Assembly (NCBI GenBank): GCA_940671915.1
Contig: CALNVZ010000218.1
Coordinates: 40,972,120 to 41,036,119 of the forward strand
Reading direction: 5' to 3'
DNA from: Paracentrotus lividus
Taxonomy: Eukaryota > Echinodermata > Echinoidea > Camarodonta > Echinidae
DNA length: 64,000 bases
Position 1 is the first letter of the stretch. Every line of letters begins with the position of its first letter. Positions 20,934 to 32,639 of this stretch are shown piece by piece. The notes under the pieces were generated by a model that had not been told where the DNA came from, ran no database searches, and worked only from the letters and a program-made list of their open reading frames with translations. The translations under genes were made by a program, and so were the position numbers.

Positions 20934-23900
20934 ATGGCAAATCGAAAGCTACACACCCTTCTACTTGGTCTTCTACTCGGCTCCATCCTATTGGGGATCT
21001 CACTCACGTGTGGGTTGGTCTTAGGCAGAGGTAAAGCCATTGAAACGAATTCACAAAGGCTGCACGTATGTTCATAGCGGCAAGACTGAGCGGGTCGCCA
21101 TGTTCAAAAGAATAATGGCACATGAACAGTACCATGAACAACTGAACAATGCCATTACATGAACAATGCCGCACGCGCACGCCTAACCCTAATGAATATT
21201 CATGATGCATAGTCCCACGCTATGTAATTAGTGTATGTAATTAAACGATTTACAAAAAAGCACACAAAATACATCTTTACCAAATATCACAGAAATATCG
21301 TAGATATACTTTTAAATATTTAAATAAGATACAAGATACAAGATAGGCACAGAAATTCAGAGAAGACGACGAACTGGGTTGAAAGTTAGAAGTTCCAAAA
21401 ATCAAATTATGATAGTAGGCTTGCTTCAATTACGTAAATCATCAAATTAGTTTGCAATTGCCTTTTGAGCCCGATTACCTAAATTGTTTATATCGATGGA
21501 AGATTAAAGGGGAAACGTGACCAAATTCGTAAGAAGAACATTTTAAATCTCATTAGATATTTTACTGAAAAGAAAAAAAAAATCAGCCTTGGAGTGAGAC
21601 AACCTCACATGACCTTGTTAGCATAATGATACATTGTCCCACATGATGTATTTTGTGTATGTAATTAAACGACGATTTACAAAAAAGCACACAAAATTCA
21701 TCTTTACCAAATATCACAGCAACATCGTATTATACTATCACATTAGATACAAGATACAAGATAGTCACATAAATTCAGAGAAGACGACAAATTGATGAAA
21801 GTTAAAATCAAATTATGATAGTAGCCTTGCTTCAATTACGTTAATCATGAAAGGAGTTTTTAATTGCCTTTGGAGCCTGGTTACCTAAATTGTTTATTTA
21901 GATGGAAATTTTAGGAGATAACATGACCAAATGCGTAAGTAGAACATTTTTAATCTCAATAGATATTTTACTGAAAGTTTTAAGAAATTATTTCAACCTT
22001 GGAGAAAGACAAAAAGAGAAAATAATCAGCGGCCTCTTGCGCCCATGCCTATATATCTGTCAACATGGCCCCGCCTTCAGTTCCCCCATTGGTTGTACAT
22101 ACAGGGCGTCCCAAAAAGAACTATACACTTTTGAAATGGCTGTCAAATAAAAAAATATATGATATTAGGTAATGAAATTTACATGTATGGAAAGCTCATT
22201 ATCCCAACTTTAATATGACACCAATAAGTCTGAAAATAAGTCATGCATGAATGAGCAGCGTTCACTTTTGTAAAGGGTATGGAAATTAGGGTGCGCAGGA
22301 ATTGCCCTACCAATTTGTATGAGGAAAGTCATTTGGAGCGTATGGAATTGAGGATGATATGCAGAATTACTGATTATTTATGATGAGTTGGGGTTTGCTA
22401 AGTGAAATTTGTGGAATTGGGGATTACAATTTCATGCATGAGTGAACAGGAATATGTATTTCCTATTATACCATTGTAACTTTCCAAGTTGTATTCAGTG
22501 GTGTGTAAGTGGTAGTCAGGATGGGGTGCAGAACAGGTTAGATGCCGGGTAAGATTTTTGATCCCTTTTGATGATCGTTTTCATGATCTTTTGGATTGTT
22601 TGAATGTCTAACACCAGTGAAATTTTTCCCCAACAAACAGGTTGTGCATCGAAAGAGGATTAGGACACGTTGAGCATTGAATGTACAGACTTTTATTTTA
22701 ATTTTGCATTATCAATTTTTTTTCTCTCCTTTTTGTTTTGCTACAGGATGGATGAAACAAGTGTAAAATTGAAAAGAACAAAATTCAACTGAAAATAAAG
22801 ACTGACATGTTAATTTCACAAATTTGTGTTACACTGTACCATATTCCTTTACAAGAGTCCGAATTGATAAAATTACTGGATAGTTGGTTGGTTGATCAAT
22901 TGAGTTGATTTATTGGATAACAGTAAGACATGGTGATTGAAATAACTGTATGAAGATGATGTAATGCTTGATTGATTACACTCTAAAAACTGAAGTGCTG
23001 TTTTTAGCTCTTCAAGGGCTGAAATCAGCACTTTTTGAGTGCTTGCATAGTGACTGCACTCAAAGTGCTGTTTAACTGCACTCAAAGTGCTGTTTTAGCA
23101 CTTTCACGTGAGCTGAACTTTCAGCAAAAATGGGCAAAAACGGCGTGACTTCGTTGGGATTCGAACCTGGGTCCCCTGAATGAGAAGCGCTGACGAGCAC
23201 GTTAGACCAATTCACATCTCACGGTTGCTAGTAGATCATATTGTTGCATGATGAACTTTCTTAAAATTTGCCATAATCATCTACTATGCTGTCATAATTA
23301 AAGCCAGTTAGCGAGATCTCCGTTGGTCTATTGGTAACGTCAGCGGTACTCCTCCATATCTAGGTGAACCCGGTTCGAATCCCATACCGACCATGAACAT
23401 TTTTTGTTGATAAATTAGCACTTGGGTAAGTGCTAAAACAGCTGTTCAGGTGCTGATTTAGCACTTCAAGTGCAGTCACTATTCAAGCACCCATAAATTA
23501 GCACTTCAGTTTTTAGAGTGTAGTTGAAACATTTGGAGACTGGTACACTGTTGATTAAGTGATTGCTAGCTGGGTGTTGATTGTCTAATTTATGTGACTG
23601 ATTGATTGATAGATTGATAGATTGTCATCAACCATACCAATTTGGGTAAATGTGAGTAGACCGGGATGCGGGAAGGTATAGGCAGGATATTTGGAGTAGA
23701 AACCAATGAATATGAATGGTAAAAAACACACCCATGCAAAAAAGAGAGAGATAGATAGAGAGAGAGGGAAAGAGACAGGGAGAGAAAGAAAGAAGAGAGA
23801 GGGAGAGAGAAAAGAAGACAAAGAGAGAGAGAGAGAGAGAAAGAGGAAGGGAGAGAAATGGAAGATAGAGAGAGAGAGAGAGAAAGAGATTAAACACACC

Positions 23901-26340
23901 ACTGAAGGACTTCACTAAATATACCTTGGAAAGTTACAATGCAACAATAGGAAATACATATTCCTGTTCACTCATGTATGAAATTGTAATCCCAATTCCA
24001 CAAATTTCACTTAGCAAACCCAAACTTATCATAATTGATCAGTAATTCTGCATATCATCCTCAATTCCATAAGCTACAAATGACTTTCCTCATACAAATT
24101 GGTAGGGCAATTCCTGCGCACCCTAATTTCCATACCCTTTACAAAAGTGAACGTTGCTCATTCATGCATGACTTATTTTCGGAATTTTTGGTGCCATGTG
24201 AAAGTTGGGATAATGAGCTTTCAATACATGTAAATTTCATTACCTAAAATCATATATTTTTTATTTGGCAGCCATTTCAAAAGTGTATAGTTCTTTTTGG
24301 GACGCACTGTATAATGAACATACGTGGCCGCCTAACTTTAAGCCTGGCTTAAATCTGTGGTTTAACTATGGCTTGCTAAAAGGGAATCAATCTGTCTGTG
24401 TTGCATGTTCCTATCACATTCACTGAATTCTGGAATCGTGTTTTAATTGTAAGGGAAACTTTTGTATTTATCATTCCCAAGCAGTTTTCAATAGTTTCAC
24501 TACCAAAAAATACAATGAATTGAACATCGACACCGTCCGTCATAAAGGTGGAATATTTTTTGCCGCTATCGCGACATGATTTTGCTCTGACTTTAATTTC
24601 TTGAATATGTTTGTCTCTGCTTTTACTTTTTGGGACTCTGGCTATATCTTGGACATTCTCCCAACCCTTCACGTGGACCTTTTTCCAAAAAAGTTTTGTC
24701 AACCCCCGTGATGCCCATTTTTGTCATTTTTTCTCATTTTGGGGCCCCTTTTTGTTTTCTCGGCCGATCAAGCCCCCCTCAGTCCTACCCCCAGGAAACG
24801 CGACTGAGGTGTACTGTTTTATATTGTTCTTTAAGTTAAATCTATCTTTCTGGGGACAGGCTAAGGTCTCTTGTCTAGGGGAGGGGTTGAAGTAAAAAAC
24901 GAGATTGGTGAAAATTCGGAATATTTTATTCCATCTTTATGCTGAAAACATAGGAAATGAAAAACCACCTTTAACCCTTAAACATCATCATTTTCCCTTT
25001 AAATTTTGTTTAGCCTTGATGACAAGGCTGTAAATAGGTATTATTGATAATATTTTATTTTGATTTAAGTTTGGTTGAGATTTTACAATACAATTTAGGG
25101 AAGATAGAAATTTCCAGGGTGTAAAAATGAATAAAATGAATGTTGAACCCCAATCAAAATAAATTTTGACCCCTCCCCTAGACAAAACGGTCGAGCCTGT
25201 AACCATAAATCGAGATTTAATTTAAAGAACAATTATAACAAATGTCCACCTCAAACGTGTTTCCTTTGGGTAGGACTAAGGGGGCCTTGGTGGGTCGCGT
25301 GAACAAAAAAGATCCCCCAAAATAAGTAAAAATGACGAAAATGGCCATCTTCTGGGGGCGACAAACTTTTTTGAAGAAAAATCCTCGGGAAGGGTTTAGG
25401 GAACGTCCAAGATATACCCAGGATCCCAGAAAGTGAAAGCGGTGACAAACACATTCAAGAAATTAATAACGGAGCAACATAATGTCGCTTGAGCCAGAAA
25501 AAAATATTCCACCTTTATGACGAACAGTGTACTTTTTTCGGTATTGATTCCCTTTTAGCAGACCATAGTTAAACCAGAGATTTAGGCTAGGCTTAAAGTT
25601 AGACGGCTTTTGAGAATACGGGCCTTAGATTCCAGTGTTTATCTTCTATATGGCCCACTAACACTTCATCCATCCTCACTCAAATCTAGTGTAGTGGGAA
25701 GTTGTGGGAAAGATGGAAAAAATTATTGTAAGCTTTCCTGTTGTTTTCATGCTATTCGGGGAAGAGTATCATAATACAAAGCTCCACAGTAAAATATTGC
25801 TCATCAATTGCCATAATAGTCATGATTTGACCTAAAATAATATACCAAAGAGCTAAAATTTTTGGGTCCCGAACATTTTGTAATAGTCATGATTTGACCT
25901 AAAATGATACACCAAAGAGCTAAAATTTTTGGGTCCCGAACATTTTGTCTTGCCCCATACATGCATTTCTGTGTTACTAAGTGCATGTGAAACAAAGCTG
26001 AATTGGGTTATTTTTTCTTATCATTTGGCGAGATCCAAAACCTCACAGCACAAAATAATGCTTACGTGAACTGTTATCAACCTTTCCAAATCACTTTTAG
26101 ACAGTGTCTTCAACATTTCCATGTCATGACTAGTCAAGAATAATAATTTAACTTTAATTTAACTTTTTAATAGACCAGTTTACTAACATTCAAATTTTAT
26201 ATATTACTTTTTAAACAAAGGTTGTTCTTGACATTAATCTATTTATATATCTTTCTTCTCCAGGCAATGTGTACGCAGTGACAAATTCGACAAGCGACTC
26301 ACAAACGAATATCTCAAGCAATGCAACTGTGTATAGCTGA
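20934..26340 (+). CDS. Candidate two-exon gene: 57-residue signal-anchor peptide with N-glycosylation sites
   Basis: Exon 1 is 20934-21030 (ATG to AGAG|GTAAAG) and exon 2 is 26264-26340 (CTTCTCCAG|GCAATG to TGA). The junction is phase 1 and the joined frame is 57 codons. Residues 8-30 are strongly hydrophobic (LLLGLLLGSILLGISL), after a basic MANRK start, as in a signal peptide or signal anchor. The rest is Ser/Thr/Asn-rich with three sequons, NST, NIS and NAT. No family was recognised. A TATA-like CATTATAATAC lies about 80 bp before the ATG. The 5.2 kb intron is packed with transposons. It could instead be two exons of a larger, alternatively spliced gene. The support is splice sites, frame and composition only. 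Confidence 0.5.
21208..21970. repeat. Direct duplication, about 430 bp period
   Basis: Two diverged copies share ATGTAATTAAACGA, TTTACAAAAAAGCACACAAA, ATCTTTACCAAATATCACAG and ATTCAGAGAAGACGAC, at about 21225-21590 and 21655-21970. They lie in the intron of the small gene. Confidence 0.75.
23151..23216 (-). other. tRNA-like block inside MITE
   Basis: On the minus strand an A-box-like TTGGTCTAACGTGCTCG is followed 28 bp later by a B box GGTTCGAATCC. The anticodon arm reads CTTCTCATTC. The acceptor and T stems do not pair well, so it is a tRNA-derived or tRNA-like segment rather than a working tRNA gene. Confidence 0.6.
23322..23392 (+). other. tRNA-like block inside MITE, opposite strand
   Basis: An A-box-like TTGGTCTATTGGTAACG and a B box GGTTCGAATCC are about 30 bp apart. 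T-stem pairing is partial. It diverges from the block at 23151-23216 in the anticodon arm, so the two are not simple copies. Confidence 0.6.
23742..23892. repeat. GA microsatellite
   Basis: GAGA-rich tract with AAGA interruptions. It causes false Arg/Glu-rich and Leu/Ser-rich frames. Confidence 0.9.
24531..25529. mobile_element. Mariner-like non-autonomous element, copy 2, uninterrupted
   Basis: CACCGTCCGTCATAAAGGTGG at the left and CCACCTTTATGACGAACAGTG at the right (TA at 25530-25531) match the ends of 14805-17258. The internal sequence runs in the opposite direction to that copy. It shows the state before the 1.5 kb insertion in copy 1. Confidence 0.7.
25812..25945. repeat. Tandem duplication, 67-bp period, two copies
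   Basis: TAATAGTCATGATTTGACCT through GGTCCCGAACATTTTG occurs twice with two or three differences. It lies in the intron before exon 2 of the small gene. Confidence 0.9.
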
Positions 26341-26604
26341 TGAAGTCTAGTCTGACTGGCTCGGAGACAATACTCATCACGTGGTGGTTCATAAAACCCA
26401 GTCTAAGGCTGGGTTCACATAGAAGTATACGGTATACGGTATAGAGCGTTCCCAGTGACGTCATTTTTTTGTTAGCAACGGTACGCGGCGGCCATCTTGG
26501 AAGGCATACAAATCGACTGACGCATGGCTACGTATACGTATTGCTGCACTAAAGCCAGATTTGAAGTTACTCGAGTAACTATACTGTACTTCTACAGCAA
26601 AATC

Positions 26605-26690
26605 ATGGGAAATTTCTGTTCAGTTGTTGGTTGTGGAAACAGGGCAGGAAGAGACAAAAAAACCTTTCTATCGGCTGCCTGCCTAAATTA
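26605..26690 (+). pseudogene. THAP zinc-finger N-terminal fragment (left arm)
   Basis: The frame starts MGNFCSVVGCGNRAGRDKK, matching the start of THAP domains (C-x4-C then a basic stretch). A seven-A run shifts the frame; the FYRLPA that should follow in a THAP domain is present one frame over. THAP domains bind DNA in P-element-type transposases and in host factors. This is a fragment inside a palindromic element. Confidence 0.65.
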
Positions 26691-27099
26691 CGCGAGATCG
26701 AAGAAAAAAAACTCTGAACTTCTCGTCGGTGAGCCAAACCCGACCAGCCCCCGTCGCGAACCCGCGGCCTTCGGCGACGGGGCTGTGTATAGTTAGTGTA
26801 GGCCCTACGACGAATGGCTTGCTGCAATCAATCGGAATTTCGAGCAATCAAAGAACATTCGGATGCGTGCTCAAATCATTTTATTTCAGGTAGGAAATCG
26901 ACATGTGTGACATAATAATAGCGTCTTTATCACAGTGAAATATTTACTTTTTTTGCGGTTTTGAGCTCGATCCGCTGAGTTGTCTTTCCGACATGCTATC
27001 TCGCACTACACACTTCCTACTTCGGACCGGGCACGGGCGGGGCGGGTGGTCACGGCGAAGACTACACTGGCATTAGCCGCGCTTCTGCACGCTGCAGTA

Positions 27100-27199
27100 A
27101 TGTCTCCTTCTCGTGTAATTGCTGCAAGCAGCCGAAAGAAAGATTTTTGTCTCTTCCTGCCCTGTTTCCACAACCAACAACTGAACAGAAATTTCCCAT
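27100..27199 (-). pseudogene. THAP zinc-finger N-terminal fragment (right arm)
   Basis: An inverted copy of the fragment at 26605-26690, starting at 27199 on the minus strand. The A run here has five A instead of seven, so this copy is shifted too; FFRL and ITREGDITAA-like residues follow in another frame. After about 90 bp the two arms diverge. Confidence 0.6.
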
Positions 27200-27449
27200 G
27201 ATTTTGTTGTAGAATTACGATATCAACTAATTAAAGTTTCTCGAGTAACTTCAAACCTCCTTTGGTGCAGCAATACGTATACGTAACCATGGTGGGCAGT
27301 AATAGCGTGCCCACCACAATGGCCGACAGGAAGATAATGACGTCACGTGAAATCGCTCTATACGGTATTCTTTGAAGCGCTATTCGGTATCCGCTATACG
27401 CTATACGGACACTGCGGTTCACATAGCGGATACGACCAATTAAGCTACT

Positions 27450-27970
27450 CGGTCTTTTGAAGTTGGATTCACGCATGCGTGCAATGTACAAACAAAAGGA
27501 ACGTGGGTATACGCGGCACGAAAATCGAACTTGCGCGATTCCCACTATACTATACGAAACGCAACTATACGACATTCCGAGTAGTTCCCTCGTATGTGAA
27601 CCGGTTTTTGGAAATGCCATCGTTCAACCAGTGGATGTCGATTTTCGGTATTCGCGTGCCCTCGCAAAAACGGTCCGAATACCCGAGCCGTATAGCTCTA
27701 TGTGAACCAAGCGTAAGGCTGGATTCACATAGAGCTATACGGCACGGGTATACGGCTCGTTTTTTGCGAGGGCACGCGAATAGTTCGAATCGAACTTGCC
27801 ACATTCCTGTATCAAGCAATACGATTTCAAAATACCAGTTCACATCGGTGGGCACTGCCCGAAAATTGCGTATAGCTGCATTTCGTATAGTATACGAGAA
27901 TCGCGCATTTTCGATTTTTTTTTTTCTTCTGCGTATACCGTCTTTCATCTGCAATGCGTGTGTTCAAATG
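27450..27970. repeat. Head-to-head palindrome centred at 27716
   Basis: 27450-27715 and 27717-27970 are inverted copies meeting at CTATGTGAACCAAGCGTAAG. They share TTCACATAGAGCTATACGGC, TTTTTGCGAGGGCACGCGAA and CGTATAGTATA. They appear to be two copies of a TATACGG-rich element of the same family as the termini at 26408 and 29683. Confidence 0.7.
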
Positions 27971-28042
27971 TTCTGAATTTTTTATGATTTATTACCTATT
28001 TTTCACCTCACATGAGCCTCTTCAGCCTCGGGTAGTAGGAGG

Positions 28043-29535
28043 CAAGGGCGTAAATCCGTGTCGAGGAGTGGGGGGGATGAGCGAAATAATTTGCCAACTT
28101 GTTTGACATACACAAGCACTCGGCACAATTTTGTAATACCCATAGGCTATAGCAGAGGCGGCGGAATGGATTGGAGAGGGAGGGGTACGAATAGAATTTA
28201 TCTCTAAAATTAATGTATGCTTTTAGGTTATGGCTGCCTTGATTACTGTTCATATTAGTAATGGAAAAACTAATGCGAGCACGAAGCGCGAGCCGAAATT
28301 TTAAGCTAAAAATTGGAGATATTTGTGCATTATAGCTCCTATTTAGTATCAGCGAGCGCGAAGCGCAAGTTTACAAATTTAAGCTGAAATTGGATATGTT
28401 TGTGCATTAAAGGGTTACATTTAGATCAGAGGCATGGATCTAAAGGGAAATATATTCGAAGACGGAGGAGATACGAAGAAAATTTGTCTTTGATTATATG
28501 ATTTTATGAATCATAATGGCTGCCTTGATTATTGGTTCATTTTAGTAGTGGAAAACTAATGCGAGCGGAAGCGCGAGCCCAAAATTTAAGGTAAAATTTG
28601 AGATATTGGTGCATTGTCGTTCCTATTTAGTATCAGCGAGCGCAAAGCGCGAGCCGAAAATATTAGCTGAAATATTATGTTTGTGCATTAAAGGTCATAT
28701 TATAGTAACCGCGAGCGCGAAAACAAAAGTTAAACAAAACATACAGTAGAGACGGCGAAAGAATTTGATGGGGGCCTCGATGGGAAAAGGCACATTTTCT
28801 GAATAAGGGGACACTTTAGATCAGAGGCATAGACCTAAAGAGAAATGTATTCGGAGAGGGAGGAGGTACGAAGAAAATTTGTCTTTGAATGTATTACTTT
28901 TTAAGGCTGCCTTGTTCCTATTCATTTTAGTAATAGAAAAAGTAATGCGAGCGGAAGCGCGAGCCAAAATTTTTAAGCCTAAAAATTGGAGATATTATTT
29001 TGGGCAGTATAGATCCTATTTAGTATCAGCGAGAGCGAAGTGCGAGCCGAAAATTTTGTATCCATTAAGAGATACATTTTAAATGCTTTGTTAAAATAAC
29101 AGCGATAGAAAACCAATCCACAAACTTTGCTATGAAAATTTTGTGGGCTGCAGGCCCCTAGCCCTCCAACAACCTAGCCCGCACACAACTACATTAATGT
29201 TTTTGTTTGTCAACAACACCCTTCCCAGCAGTCCCTTACCTAAGGTTTGTTCCCAGACGAGGGCATTGGATCCAACCTTCCAAGACCTACGTTACTGTTT
29301 TGTTACTTAGTGCGAGGTCGCATAGCGACCGAGCAGGAAAATTTGGGGATTTTGGAGTAAAAAAAGAGGCCAATTTTAGTATGAAAGCGCTATTTTAACC
29401 AATACACACAATTATCTAGTGTATTTAATTTTTCATTTCTTTCTTGAAAACTGGGGGGATGTTTGTACAGGCATCCCCCCCCCTCTAAAATCTGGGGGGA
29501 TGTTCCCCCCCATCCCCCCGGGATTTACGCCAGTG
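28043..29535. mobile_element. hAT-type non-autonomous element with 8-bp TSD GTAGGAGG
   Basis: It begins CAAGGGCGTAAATCC and ends GGATTTACGCCAGTG. GTAGGAGG is duplicated at 28035-28042 and 29536-29543. An 8-bp duplication and CA...TG ends fit hAT elements. Inside are repeated blocks of GCGAGCGCGAAGCGCGAGCC plus AGTATCAGCGAGCG. No transposase was seen. Confidence 0.8.
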
Positions 29536-29835
29536 GTAGGAGGAAAGCCGAATTTTCTTCGTTTGAAAATTCCATGGCATCAGCGCATAGTCATGATAGT
29601 ACCAAATACATCGCTATACGCGTATAGCGTATACCGAATAGTGAATACCGTATACCGTATACTTCTATGTCAACCCAGACATAGACATGTTTTTTTTTTT
29701 CTTTTGGATTGTATCCTTTGTTTAATAAACCCACTCGTATAAATACAGATTCGGCTACACTACCTTATAATATTCATAGGAAATCAACTCATTCATGATC
29801 AAGCCCTTTTTGGGATTTGCATTTATGATATATGG

Positions 29836-32582
29836 TAAATTGGGGTTAGTGGGATACTTAACCATTTGCGTAAGCATAACACAAAAATAAGATACTCAAT
29901 GAAGCAATCACATACCTCATTTCGAAGTTTATTTAGTTATAAACGTTTTATAAATGTATTGGTTACAATTTCCGCCTAATGAAGGTTAAGGTGACAGTTA
30001 ATCATTACCACTCCATTGTCCCACTTACCCCTCAAGTTGGGGTAAGTGGGACAGCATAATACATGGAATAAAATGTGGTTTAAAAGTGAGAAACAAAGAT
30101 CTCTGTCTTCATTAACACTGTTTATACATCTGGAATATAATTGCTAAGAATCTTAAAAATGATATTCCAGATATCATAAGAACTGATTGACAAACTAGTT
30201 TCTCAAACATTGTCACGATTCATTATTATTCTTTTTTCCTGTACACATTTCAAGTGATAAAAAAGAAGTCCCCCCCCCCCAACATATGAAAGCTCAAGAG
30301 CACTTTTTAAATTTGTGACTCTGTAAACAAAGCAAGCATTTACCCCCGGCCCGTTTTGTATGAAAGTAAACAAAAGATACAGTATTTAAAAAAAAACAAA
30401 AACAGTAGAACTTATTTCTTTCCCGTATTATAACTTTACAAAAACTAAAGTTTTAAAGTCTGCATAATTCAACAATATCAGTACCCCGTTTAATAAAACC
30501 CGTGGGACATTTACCTAAGCATTATTTATAAAAAAAAAAAAAAAAAATTAAGCAATCATATATCTCATTTGGGAGTTTATTTAGATATAAACGTTTTAGA
30601 AATGTCTCGGTAAAAAAATCCTCCAAATGAAGGTCAAAGTGACAATATTAGTCATTATTACTCCATTGTTCAACTTACCCCCGGCCGTCAAATTCGGGTA
30701 ATACTCGTTCAGATTCTGGACGATTTTATTGCATTGCGATATTACACTACATGTCGGCCGCCGAGAGATGGCGCGACCCCGAATCATACGGGCGAGAATT
30801 TGTTGTTGTTTTTTTTTCGCCCGTACAGGCGCCACACCTGTAATTATCATCTCATTGAGACTTTGTGTTAGTTTTGAGGTTTGATAAATTTACATAAAAT
30901 CAGCCTTAAATTCACTCGGTGATTGGTCATGTGGAACGGATAGACAAATTATTCCTCCTTTCTAATTTAGCCAAGAAACTAGCTTTTTACCGGCTCATTT
31001 TAAAAATAAATCGATATAGCGCCCCCTCATGCCGAAACTAACTGAATTGGCAGTCAAAAGTAAGAATTTGATATCAAACCTTGCGCTTCTAATATAGTGC
31101 CAAGCCTTAACATTAATTTCTTCCCACTTTTGGCATACGAAGCTTAATGATTGCCCTTCCAATAACCATTCTTAAATGTGAATCATATGCACACATTTTT
31201 GTCTATCAGCTGTTCAAAGTTTAAACATTTTCGGAAGGGTTGGGTCGAATGAATATTTTTTGCTCTATGTCGGTAATTAGGCGTGTGTGACCTACAATTC
31301 GGGGATCGCGCCCTCTCTCGGGTTGGCAGCAAGATGGATTGCTCTTACAATAAAATCGTTTAGAATCTGAACTAGGGTAATACATGCAGTGATCTGTGAT
31401 ATAAAAGTGCGGAGTGAAGATCTATCTTCGCAAACTTTACATATGAAAACGTTGGGGCTTCTTTCTAGGAAAACCATTTTCACGCACCGATTGTCAATGG
31501 AAGGAATGCCCGAAAAACGGGAGTTTTGTTGAATATACTGGAATAAAAAAAAATCGAGAAGATCATTTACATAGTTACACAGGTTTTATGAGGGTTAATG
31601 TATATAAAACAAGATAAAACCTTGGGAAGAATATTTTTTTACCCCTAACCCTCGCGTTTTGAGCTTTAAAATCTCCCATTTTAGTCATTTTTGGGTCGTT
31701 TTTCTGTGTGAAAATGATATTTTGGTCAAACAGCAGTCACTAAAAGCTTTCTGTAAAATTCAGCAGCGCATCGATTTCCTAGTTACGCTGAGCGAAGTAA
31801 ATAATATATTAATTTCTCTTTCCAATGATTTTAACTTCTTTGTGATTGGTCAATATTTTCCCCCGCGTTTTTGATATCATAAAAAAAAATATCATGATAA
31901 AATACTTCGATCCTGACTGCACAGCTTGCACTCTCCTTTTACACGGTCTTTATTCAGGGCATTGTTATCGCGATATCGACGGTCAGACGTAGAGAGAGTC
32001 TATACCCAGTACACACATTTCCCGTAAGATTCTTTCTGGTCGTTAGTGCACTGTAGTGGAACTGTGCGTGTTTGGTATAAAATAACACTGTCCTTTTTGA
32101 TTGTTCACGTTTTCATATGTTTATACATTAAAATACTATTGAAATTGGTGCGTCCCACTTACCCCAAGCATGTGGGGTAAGTGGGATAGTTAGTTAAAAC
32201 AATTGCTTTAAGTCTTTTGTTCAAATCTCATTTCATTTTATATTATTTTCTAGCTTAAAATTTATTTTGTGAACAATTTCAATGCCACGTTACCCCTAAC
32301 AAAAGGGATCTGGGAAACACAAAGACAAGTTTGCATAAGTATGTATTTTCAAAATTAGCTAGGTTGCAATCGTTTTATGTCAAAACGTGAGATGTTACAG
32401 ATTTTTAACGATTATTTTTCCGATAACTGTCAATTTTTCTCAAACAGGTATGCAATTTGTTGCTAGATGTATGTTTATTCACGCTAAAATAGTTCCTCCA
32501 CTAAGGCAGGTCTTAATCATATGCATATATGCAATTCCCCCAAGTGTCCCACTTACCCCACTGTCCCACTTACCCCAATTTA
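29836..32582. mobile_element. 2.7 kb TIR element with GGGGTAAGTGGGAC hairpins
   Basis: The ends TAAATTGGGGTTAGTGGGATA and TGTCCCACTTACCCCAATTTA are inverted. GTCCCACTTACCCC and its inverse recur inside as short palindromes (about 30018-30053 and 32152-32189). A 135 bp block is repeated at about 29890-30030 and 30546-30680. It is interrupted by 30705-31374. No coding region was recognised. Confidence 0.65.
30705..31374. mobile_element. Mutator-like MITE with 9-bp TSD GGGTAATAC
   Basis: The terminal repeats (TCGTTCAGATTCTGGACGAT and the inverse of TAGTTCAGATTCTAAACGAT) extend about 90 bp. GGGTAATAC is duplicated at 30696-30704 and 31375-31383. A 9-bp duplication with long terminal repeats points to the Mutator superfamily. 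It lies inside the 29836-32582 element. Confidence 0.7.
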
Positions 32583-32639
32583 CCCTAAGCGATCATTTTC
32601 CAATATTTCATATAATGTCTTTGTCAGAAAATCATCATG

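Larger units (their letters stand above)
22979..23520. mobile_element. MITE with CACTCTAAAAACTGAAGTGCT ends and two tRNA-like blocks
   Basis: The perfect 21-bp terminal repeats CACTCTAAAAACTGAAGTGCT and its inverse are flanked by TA (22977-22978, 23521-23522). Sub-terminal blocks repeat AGTGCTGTTTTAGCACTT-like hairpins. The core carries two oppositely oriented tRNA-like segments. It is nested inside the 22102-24309 element, so it is the younger insertion. Confidence 0.85.
22102..24309. mobile_element. Mariner-type element with 400-bp terminal inverted repeats
   Basis: It starts CAGGGCGTCCCAAAAAGAAC and ends in the inverse GTTCTTTTTGGGACGCACTG, with TA on both sides (22100-22101 and 24310-24311). 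The inverted arms run about 22102-22492 and 23922-24309. CAGGG(T/C)GTCCC ends with TA duplications are typical of mariner-like elements. It has no transposase frame and is interrupted by a smaller element (22979-23520) and a GA tract. Confidence 0.8.
26408..27425. mobile_element. Palindromic element with long arms carrying THAP fragments
   Basis: The left arm (26408-26680) and right arm (27150-27425) are inverted copies sharing GTGACGTCAT, ACGTATACGTATTGCTGCA, GAAGTTACTCGAG and ATCATGGGAAATTTCTGTTC. The left end GGCTGGGTTCACATAGAAG recurs inverted near 29683, so more than one copy of the family is nested here. The arms contain the start of a THAP-domain coding segment. No transposase catalytic region was seen. 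Confidence 0.65.

Noticed and set aside
23151..23392. Functional tRNA genes
   Set aside because: A and B boxes are present but acceptor and T-stem pairing is poor and both lie inside a MITE.
23585..23918. Leu/Ser-rich and Arg/Glu/Lys-rich frames of 70-105 residues
   Set aside because: Both strands of a GA microsatellite inside a mariner-type element.
27479..27976. 165-residue frame and the overlapping 129-residue opposite-strand frame
   Set aside because: They lie in a palindrome of a TATACGG-rich element; open frames on both strands follow from the palindrome and no domain is recognised.
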